Below the pieces are notes generated by a model that was not told the origin of the DNA, searched no databases, and saw only the letters and a program-made list of their open reading frames with translations. Shown one piece after another: positions 13,591 to 18,109 of a DNA stretch of 18,109 nucleotides. Position numbers and translations under genes: made by a program. Position 1 is the stretch's first letter. Every line of letters starts with the position of its first letter. Source of the DNA: Nanobdellota archaeon (GTDB lineage Archaea > Nanobdellota > Nanobdellia > SCGC-AAA011-G17 > JAFCDX01); the NCBI GenBank assembly GCA_018816585.1, contig JAHIVQ010000089.1:1-18109 (forward strand), in the 5' to 3' direction.

Positions 13591-14622
13591 ATGAAAAAAT
13601 ATATTTTTATTATATGTATGCTTATGCTGGCAACAACAGTATTAGCAGAAGATAATATTACTAATACAACTGAAATAATAGACCAGCCAGTTATCTGTAG
13701 TATTAACCAGTGTGATAGTTCATGTGTTGTATGCAGTGATAATAAGTGTCATGATTCTTCTTTTACATGTACAGAAAGCCTTGGTGTTAGTTCAATATCA
13801 CCTGAAGAAATTGATATTGGAAAATCTCAGTTAAATATTCAGATAGTAAATAATGGTAATGTTGATTTAAATAATGTTTATGCTGAAGTAAGTGGAGAGG
13901 GTATAACAATGATAGATAATCTTAATATTGAAAGATTAGTTGTTGGAGACAAAGATTATTCTTTTGTAAATATTAATGCAGAAAAATCAGGAAATATTGA
14001 TCTTGCTATAAAATTATATTCTGATGGGAGATTAATAAAAAAGGATGTTGAACAGATAAAAGTTATTGGTCAAGCTGTTGCAGATAAAACTGAAACCTAT
14101 AATCAAACAGAATTAATGAATAAATTAAATGCAGCAAAGGAAAAATACAAGCAATTAGATGAAGATTATCAAAATAAAAAATCAGAAGATTATATTCTTG
14201 GACGTATAGAGGATGTATTAAAGGATGCGAATAATTACTTAAAAAGTGCACAATTTTATATGCTTGATGGGGATTATAAAAGGGGTAGTGTAAATTTACA
14301 GTTAGTAGAGGACAGCCTAAGTACAATAGAATTAGAATTAAGAGATGTAAAGAAAAAACAAGTTAATTTAATTGACAGGATAAAATCTAATTTATTATAT
14401 ATAAGCTCTTTTACAGCAGGTATAATTTCAATACTTACAGCATATAAACTTACTACAAATTATGTCAATAAAAAGAATTTATCTGATATGCACCATAAAA
14501 TAAAAACAACTGGCACTACAACACTATCAAAAGGAAAAGAATTACTTTTAAAAAAGAAAGAAGAAGAAATCCTCGAAGATAATAAGAAAGTAAAGAATGA
14601 TAAAGATAAAAAGAAGAAATAA
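13591..14622 (+). CDS. Secreted, single-pass membrane protein with Cys-rich, Ig-like and coiled-coil parts
   Basis: The 343-aa product begins with a signal peptide (KKYIFIICMLMLATTVLA, cut near Ala19). A short Cys-rich stretch follows (Cys36, 41, 45, 48, 53, 60; ICSINQCDSSCVVCSDNKC). Next come a beta-rich CARDB/Ig-like domain (about 66-160, SPEEIDIGKSQLNIQIVNNG), a charged helical stalk (about 170-262) and a transmembrane helix (about 267-286). The Lys-rich cytoplasmic tail ends in KNDKDKKKK. The topology is outside domain, one membrane crossing, basic cytoplasmic tail. I do not recognise a named family; a surface adhesin or receptor-like role is a guess. The start is fixed by TATA spacing. 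Its stop codon abuts the convergent antiporter stop with no gap (TAA/TTA). Confidence 0.82.
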   Translation: MKKYIFIICMLMLATTVLAEDNITNTTEIIDQPVICSINQCDSSCVVCSDNKCHDSSFTCTESLGVSSISPEEIDIGKSQLNIQIVNNGNVDLNNVYAEVSGEGITMIDNLNIERLVVGDKDYSFVNINAEKSGNIDLAIKLYSDGRLIKKDVEQIKVIGQAVADKTETYNQTELMNKLNAAKEKYKQLDEDYQNKKSEDYILGRIEDVLKDANNYLKSAQFYMLDGDYKRGSVNLQLVEDSLSTIELELRDVKKKQVNLIDRIKSNLLYISSFTAGIISILTAYKLTTNYVNKKNLSDMHHKIKTTGTTTLSKGKELLLKKKEEEILEDNKKVKNDKDKKKK

Positions 14623-16326
14623 TTAATGTCTGCTTGGATGTTCGTGCCCTATATTTTTTCTATTCTTTAAGTGCTTGATGTGCAACAATTTTTCCTTCTG
14701 AAATTTTTTTATGTTAAGTCCATAATCCTCTATCATCATTGAAGTGTGATGTCCGCCTAAAAAATGAGGCATTATAACATAAGTTGCACCCTCTTTGTAC
14801 AAACTCATAGCATCATCTATATCATGAGAAACTACTATTATTATTGCATTCTTATTTAACTTTCTTATTATATTTATTAACAGCATATTTGTCTCCATAT
14901 CTGGTATAGTAGAAACAAACATTTTTGCATCAGCAATATTCAACTGATTTAATAATTCAGAATCACTTGCATCCCCATATATACAACTTATTCTTTTCTT
15001 TATCAAATTCTTTATAACTTCAGGATTATAATCAACAATAAGAAACTTTTTTCTTAACTTTTTAAATGACTCTAAAAGATCATAACCAATCCTATTATAA
15101 CCAAATAAAATTATATCATAACTTTTATGTTTCTGGTATCTGCGCTCATCAATCTTCCTACCTTTTTTCTCAAAAATATTGAGATATCTTGAAAGATATG
15201 AATAAATTTTTTCTCCATAATAAACAAAGTATGTAGACCCTGCTATTGTTATAAGACCAATCATAGTTACAAAAGAAAGTATATCATTAGACAAATGACC
15301 AAGATTAATTCCAAGCAGTATAAGAATAAATGAAAATTCGCTGATTTGTGCAACAGTCAAACCTGCTAAAAAACTAGTCCTTTTAGTATATCCTAAAATA
15401 CCCATAAGAATCATAACTATCAATGGATTTCCTAATAATACAAAAAAAGATAATACAATTATAGGAATTATATAAATAATTATATCTGTAAATACCATTT
15501 GTGATCCAAGGAAAATGAAAAATATTATAATAAAAAAATCACGCAAAGGTTTCATTCTGGAACTTATTTCATAACGATAAGATGAAATTGAAAGGCTAAT
15601 TCCTGCTAGCAGAGCACCTATCTCTATAGAAAATCTAGCATAATAAAATATAGTAGACACAACTAATGCCCATCCTATTGAAAACAAGAACAAAAATTCC
15701 TGTGATTTAGCAATAGATTTCATTAATCTAGGCATCAGATAGATGCTAAATAATATTAACATAATTATTAAAAATAACCCCTTAAATAAAGAGTTAAACA
15801 GCATATTTACAATATTATTTACACTAGAAAAAGAAGGTATCATCATCAATAAAAATATTGCAATTAAATCCTGCACTATTAAAAAACCAATTGATATTTT
15901 GCCATACAAGCTATCTATTGTTCCTTTGTCAGATAATAATTTAGTAATAATAATAGTGCTACTAAATGCAAGGGCAAGAGAAACATAAAGAGAGCTTACT
16001 ATTGAAAAATTCATTAACCTTAAAATAAAAAATCCTATAAGTGAAGTAAATACAACCTGGCCTACACCTGTTATTATAGAGACTAATCCTAAACCTTTAA
16101 TTAATCTTGGATTTAGATTAAGACCCACCATAAACAAAAGGAGGGCTATTCCAATTTGTGAAAATACAGAAATTGCATCATTTGATTGAACAATATTAAA
16201 AACACTTATTATTATTCCTGTTATTATATAACCAATAATCAATGGCTGTTTTAACAACCTCATTACAAAAGAAATAGCTAAAGCAATAACAAGGACTATT
16301 GTTAATTCTGTAAATATAGATATCAT
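14623..16326 (-). CDS. Kef-type cation/proton antiporter with TrkA-N domain (CPA2)
   Basis: The protein should exchange K+ or Na+ for protons across the membrane. Numbered from ATG 16326 (567 aa), residues 1-380 hold about 11-12 membrane helices typical of CPA2, including QPLIIGYIITGIIIS, ALAFSSTIIITKLLSDKG and the ion-binding VQDLIAIF (Asp153). A cytoplasmic TrkA-N Rossmann domain covers about 403-520 (DIILFGYNRIGYDLL, FLIVDYNPEVI, CIYGDASDSELL). The nucleotide loop reads GYNRIG, with Asn for the usual Gly. There is no RCK_C after it, and the protein ends with a His-rich tail (HHTSMMIE, HEHPSRH). ATG 16326 is favoured over TTG 16383 by GAGG five bases ahead and the TATA region at 16355-16369. 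It is convergent with the secreted protein gene and divergent from the HEXXH gene. Confidence 0.9.
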   Translation of the reverse strand: MISIFTELTIVLVIALAISFVMRLLKQPLIIGYIITGIIISVFNIVQSNDAISVFSQIGIALLLFMVGLNLNPRLIKGLGLVSIITGVGQVVFTSLIGFFILRLMNFSIVSSLYVSLALAFSSTIIITKLLSDKGTIDSLYGKISIGFLIVQDLIAIFLLMMIPSFSSVNNIVNMLFNSLFKGLFLIIMLILFSIYLMPRLMKSIAKSQEFLFLFSIGWALVVSTIFYYARFSIEIGALLAGISLSISSYRYEISSRMKPLRDFFIIIFFIFLGSQMVFTDIIIYIIPIIVLSFFVLLGNPLIVMILMGILGYTKRTSFLAGLTVAQISEFSFILILLGINLGHLSNDILSFVTMIGLITIAGSTYFVYYGEKIYSYLSRYLNIFEKKGRKIDERRYQKHKSYDIILFGYNRIGYDLLESFKKLRKKFLIVDYNPEVIKNLIKKRISCIYGDASDSELLNQLNIADAKMFVSTIPDMETNMLLINIIRKLNKNAIIIVVSHDIDDAMSLYKEGATYVIMPHFLGGHHTSMMIEDYGLNIKKFQKEKLLHIKHLKNRKNIGHEHPSRH

Positions 16327-16354
16327 AATAACCTCTTTTTTATTGATAAAGGAA

Positions 16355-16369
16355 GTTATTTTAAATAAC
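16355..16369 (-). promoter_or_regulatory. Promoter of the Kef-type antiporter
   Basis: The TATA region lies in a near-perfect palindrome (GTTATTT-T-AAATAAC on the plus strand). It is centred about 36 bases before ATG 16326 and leaves a leader of some 10 bases with GAGG. Confidence 0.5.
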
Positions 16370-16387
16370 TTTCGGTGTTTCAATAGT

Positions 16388-16395
16388 TTTAAATA
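16388..16395 (+). promoter_or_regulatory. TATA box of the HEXXH protein gene
   Basis: TTTAAATA is centred 25 bases before ATG 16417, so the mRNA is leaderless; this rules out the TTG at 16402. Confidence 0.65.
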
Positions 16396-16416
16396 TATAT
16401 TTTGCTGTATATAATT

Positions 16417-17082
16417 ATGAAAATCTTTTTAAAAGAGATAGAAAAGAACAGAAAACTGTTATTGAAAGACAGGAAAAAATTCTTTGAAACCAATAAAAAG
16501 AACTTTGAAAAAAATATAATTAGAATAATTAAGAAATTAGATTCACCTAAAGGATGGAGGATATATATTATTGCAGGTAATTTTGTTTCAGACAAAAAAA
16601 TAATGCCTTATGACTGGGACTCATGGAGCAGTGTATTCTTAATTGGGGCTACAAGAAAGCAAAGGCATGAGATACTTGCATTCTTTAACAGGGCAAGGTC
16701 TGAATTTTTATCTCTACCAGCACTTGTTCCTTTAATTACACATGAAATGGAGCATATAAAAAACATAGCAAAAAATCCAGCGCACAGTGCAAGAAGTGCA
16801 ATTAATGATGAAATTGCGCTTGAAGAAGAAAAAGATGCAGATAAAAAATTGAAAAATTTGCCTGATGAATTCAGAAAAGAAATGGTTCTTGAAAGTGTTC
16901 TTTATTGTTATGATATTGGTGGATGGAGAATTGCAAAGAAAATAGCTGATTTTTATCATAAAGAACATAAAACATTGTATGCTGGTTATGAAGATGAAGA
17001 GATGACAAATAAAGAATATAAAAAGTTTTTAGAAGCAAAAAGAAAGAAAAATATGAAAATATTTATTGATTTCTTTAAATAA
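16417..17082 (+). CDS. Predicted HEXXH (gluzincin-like) metalloprotease of unknown family
   Basis: The 221-aa soluble protein carries LITHEMEHIKN (His109, Glu110, His113). 25 residues after the second His it has EKDAD (Glu138, the third ligand), an arrangement like the HExxH...ExxAD of M48-type gluzincins. No membrane segment is visible, unlike Ste24/HtpX members, and I cannot assign a named family. Residues 1-40 are Lys-rich and helical, followed by KGWRIYIIAGNFVSDKK and DWDSWSSVF. Close to the C-terminus YCYDIGGWRIAKKIADFYHK is also well ordered. Start by TATA spacing. A monocistronic transcript is likely; the upstream gene is divergent and the next is convergent. If real, a cytoplasmic zinc endopeptidase or an immunity/stress protease is the most likely role, with moderate certainty. 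Confidence 0.75.
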   Translation: MKIFLKEIEKNRKLLLKDRKKFFETNKKNFEKNIIRIIKKLDSPKGWRIYIIAGNFVSDKKIMPYDWDSWSSVFLIGATRKQRHEILAFFNRARSEFLSLPALVPLITHEMEHIKNIAKNPAHSARSAINDEIALEEEKDADKKLKNLPDEFRKEMVLESVLYCYDIGGWRIAKKIADFYHKEHKTLYAGYEDEEMTNKEYKKFLEAKRKKNMKIFIDFFK

Positions 17083-17086
17083 ATTT

Positions 17087-17108
17087 TAAAAAAAGAAAAA
17101 AAGAAAAA
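17087..17108 (-). terminator. Oligo-T terminator of the 51-aa acidic gene
   Basis: On the minus strand three T-runs separated by C lie about 30 bases after the stop at 17138-17140. There is no hairpin. The plus strand is oligo-A here, so it does not end the HEXXH transcript. Confidence 0.5.
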
Positions 17109-17137
17109 AATATTAGTAGAGTATTCAGAATGTAATT

Positions 17138-17293
17138 TTATTCTGTTTTATCATCAGTCTGATCATCTGTTTTATCATCAGTCTGATCATCTGTTTTATC
17201 GTCAGAAGAACCATTATCTTGGTTATCTTCCTCTACTTTAACTACTGAAGTGTCTTCAGCAGCCTGTTCCAGCATTTTGTTTTCGCTTTCCAT
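17138..17293 (-). CDS. Acidic low-complexity protein with DDKTDDQT repeats, 51 aa
   Basis: This short gene begins MESENKMLEQAAEDTS and ends in DDKTDDQT repeats, mostly Asp, Thr, Gln and Lys. No hydrophobic core exists, so it should be disordered and strongly negative. A TATA box (TTTTATAA at 17314-17321) 24 bases before the ATG and a T-tract terminator after the stop argue that it is expressed. The function is unknown; a charged tail-like or protein-binding peptide is possible. The exact 24-base repeats in its 3' half should vary in number among strains. Confidence 0.68.
   Translation of the reverse strand: MESENKMLEQAAEDTSVVKVEEDNQDNGSSDDKTDDQTDDKTDDQTDDKTE
17144..17205. repeat. 24-bp tandem repeat (two full copies and a partial)
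   Basis: Units start at 17144, 17168 and 17192, and the first two are identical (8 codons, DDKTDDQT on the minus strand). The third is cut after 14 bases, with one change at 17201. Confidence 0.85.
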
Positions 17294-17313
17294 GTAATAA
17301 AGCGAAATTAATC

Positions 17314-17321
17314 TTATAAAA
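17314..17321 (-). promoter_or_regulatory. TATA box of the 51-aa gene
   Basis: TTTTATAA on the minus strand, 24 bases before ATG 17293. Confidence 0.6.
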
Positions 17322-17485
17322 GGCTTTCGGTAACCCTTATTGAATGATTAAAAATGATTATGGAAATATTCTCTGATAGATTTTAAAGAATAAATGTTAT
17401 TCCTCTTTTTCATGATAAATTAAGATAATCATTAAATATAAATGTTGCTAAAAGATTAAAAGTTTATAATATAGTAGAAGAAATA
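17322..17485. other. Intergenic stretch with no gene found
   Basis: The 222 bases between the acidic gene and the channel gene hold only the two promoters at the edges. No coding frame, hairpin or RNA gene is seen between them. Confidence 0.5.
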
Positions 17486-17493
17486 TTTATAAA
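17486..17493 (+). promoter_or_regulatory. TATA box of the MscL-like gene
   Basis: TTTATAAA, 26 bases before GTG 17516; the spacing supports the GTG start and a leaderless mRNA. Confidence 0.6.
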
Positions 17494-17515
17494 TAATAAA
17501 ATTCAAATAAATAGT

Positions 17516-17821
17516 GTGGCAGTTTTAAAAGATTTCAAAGATTTTCTTAAAGAATATAGGATAATAGGAATTTCTATTGGATTTATAGTTGCAATAGCAG
17601 CTTCAAATTTTATACAATCTTTTGTTAATGATGTATTTTTACCTATACTAAGACCTTTAATCTCAAACACAAGTATAAAATGGGAAGAAATTATTCTTCC
17701 AATTGGCTCTATTAATATTAGATTAGGTTCATTTTTGAGTACTTCTTTTAATTTAATTATTATACTATTGGTTTTATATCTTTTTATCGCCAAAATTCTT
17801 AAATGGAAACCTAAGAAATAA
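17516..17821 (+). CDS. mscL: Small MscL family mechanosensitive channel
   Basis: The 101-aa protein resembles the large-conductance mechanosensitive channel, which opens under membrane tension to release solutes. It has an N-terminal amphipathic helix (LKDFKDFLKEYR), TM1 (about 16-38, IISIGF... reading GISIGFIVAIAASNFIQSFV, the pore-lining helix) and NDVFLPILRPL. An outside loop follows with the aromatic KWEEIILPIGSINIRLGSF, then TM2 (about 76-96). The tail is only KWKPKK, so the usual C-terminal helical bundle of 130-150-aa MscL is missing; that form is common in archaeal and CPR relatives. The GTG start is supported by the TATA box. A hairpin (17936-17952) and T-run 115 bases later may end the transcript. 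I use the mscL symbol with reserve, because the protein is short and divergent. Confidence 0.72.
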   Translation: MAVLKDFKDFLKEYRIIGISIGFIVAIAASNFIQSFVNDVFLPILRPLISNTSIKWEEIILPIGSINIRLGSFLSTSFNLIIILLVLYLFIAKILKWKPKK

Positions 17822-17825
17822 TTGA

Positions 17826-17915
17826 ATGAATATGAAAAAGAGGATGAAAATTCAGAATGGAAGGTCTGAGGATTTTTCTTTTTTAGAAAAACCGCAAGAA
17901 GTAAAAACAAAATAA
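17826..17915 (+). CDS. Possible 29-aa peptide after the channel gene
   Basis: A short frame starting five bases after the mscL stop encodes MNMKKRMKIQNGRSEDFSFL and then EKPQEVKTK. It is basic with no clear fold, and no Shine-Dalgarno or own promoter is seen. It could be a translated downstream peptide, or nothing. Confidence 0.18.
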   Translation: MNMKKRMKIQNGRSEDFSFLEKPQEVKTK

Positions 17916-17935
17916 TTGAAGAATGAAATTATTTT

Positions 17936-17963
17936 CCCCGACTAGAGAGGGGCTTGGTTTTTA
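17936..17963 (+). terminator. Short GC hairpin followed by T-run
   Basis: CCCC (17936-17939) pairs with GGGG (17949-17952) across a 9-base loop, and a T-rich run follows at 17957-17963. It is a weak terminator candidate for the channel transcript. Confidence 0.4.
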
Positions 17964-17986
17964 TTGTATATAACGATGTTATGTTC

Positions 17987-18109
17987 TCTTGCCGAGGCGA
18001 GGCTCGAGGAAAATGCTTTAGCATTTTCACTCCTGAGCCGAGCACTCCTGGCAAGACCGAGCATTTTTTTCCGCAGAAAAAAAGCGAAGGAGTTCGTGAG
18101 TCCGCGAAA
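17987..18109. other. GC-rich region packed with inverted repeats (possible structured RNA or palindromic repeat cluster; truncated)
   Basis: The composition changes abruptly here. TCTTGCC (17987-17993) pairs with GGCAAGA (18050-18056). Nested inside, GGCTC (18001-18005) pairs with GAGCC (18035-18039), and GAAAATGC (18009-18016) pairs exactly with GCATTTTC (18021-18028) around a TTTA loop. Both larger stems can be extended by AGG/CCT with the same single bulged G. A second unit repeats CTCCT...CCGAGCA (18030-18044 and 18045-18063). Further on, a T7/A7 hairpin (18064-18083) and CGAA-GGAG-TTCG (18084-18095) follow. A TATA-like box TATATAA (17967-17973) stands about 20 bases before the first stem. 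No tRNA, SRP RNA or RNase P motif is recognised. No ORF is visible. The element runs off the window end. Confidence 0.6.

Noticed and set aside
17144..17205. Regular repeats that could suggest a CRISPR array
   Set aside because: The repeats are head-to-tail without spacers and lie in frame within a small acidic gene.
17503..17910. Minus-strand 135-codon frame
   Set aside because: It is a low-complexity, Phe/Ser-rich shadow of the MscL-like gene, which has a good TATA box and fold.
17987..18060. RNase P RNA, SRP RNA or tRNA at the window end
   Set aside because: The conserved P4/CR-I elements, the SRP GGAA/GCA loops and tRNA T-loop are not found.

Overview
The window is AT-rich archaeal chromosome, most likely from a small-genome DPANN lineage such as Pacearchaeota, Woesearchaeota or Nanoarchaeota. 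The evidence is the archaeal Glu-tRNA(Gln) amidotransferase pair (gatE, gatD), an archaeal-type ftsZ, and promoters with a TATA box 24-27 bases before the start codon. That spacing implies mostly leaderless mRNAs. Several genes look bacterial by descent: an AspRS of bacterial type, a DisA-type diadenylate cyclase and an MscL-like channel. The lineage is inferred from gene content only; no rRNA is present.

Layout. 1-611 (-) is the 5' part of aspS. 648-2274 is a small accessory island with an 85-aa orphan, a DUF6036/AbiEii-like nucleotidyltransferase and an overlapping partner gene. It is flanked by perfect 44-bp direct repeats, and each repeat carries the aspS promoter plus its first four codons. 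2361-6558 (-) holds a 60-aa protein, an M29 aminopeptidase, an M16 peptidase, a tail-anchored 66-aa protein and gatE. 6616-7642 (-) holds two tandemly duplicated Cys-rich secreted proteins with identical 5' ends and a zinc-ribbon protein. 7762-8733 (+) encodes an unknown polytopic membrane protein that overlaps the end of gatD (8716-9981, -). ftsZ (10219-11307, +) ends at a hairpin/T-tract terminator, followed by a DUF433 gene broken by one nonsense codon. Then come disA and a SIMPL-domain protein (both -), a secreted single-pass protein (+), a Kef-type cation/proton antiporter (-), an HEXXH protein (+), a 51-aa acidic repeat protein (-) and a small MscL-like channel (+). The last 120 bases are GC-rich and full of inverted repeats, unlike the rest.

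How the genes may work together. GatD and GatE form the archaeal transamidosome that makes Gln-tRNA(Gln). Here GatE lacks the AspRS-like (GAD) insertion of typical GatE proteins. DisA would make c-di-AMP, which in bacteria controls K+ transport and osmotic balance; the Kef-type antiporter and MscL-like channel lie within 6 kb, so a link is possible but only inferred. The clearest structural oddity is the repeat-flanked island, which appears to have split aspS from its original promoter while supplying a new copy. The old promoter is left orphaned and pointing antisense into the island.
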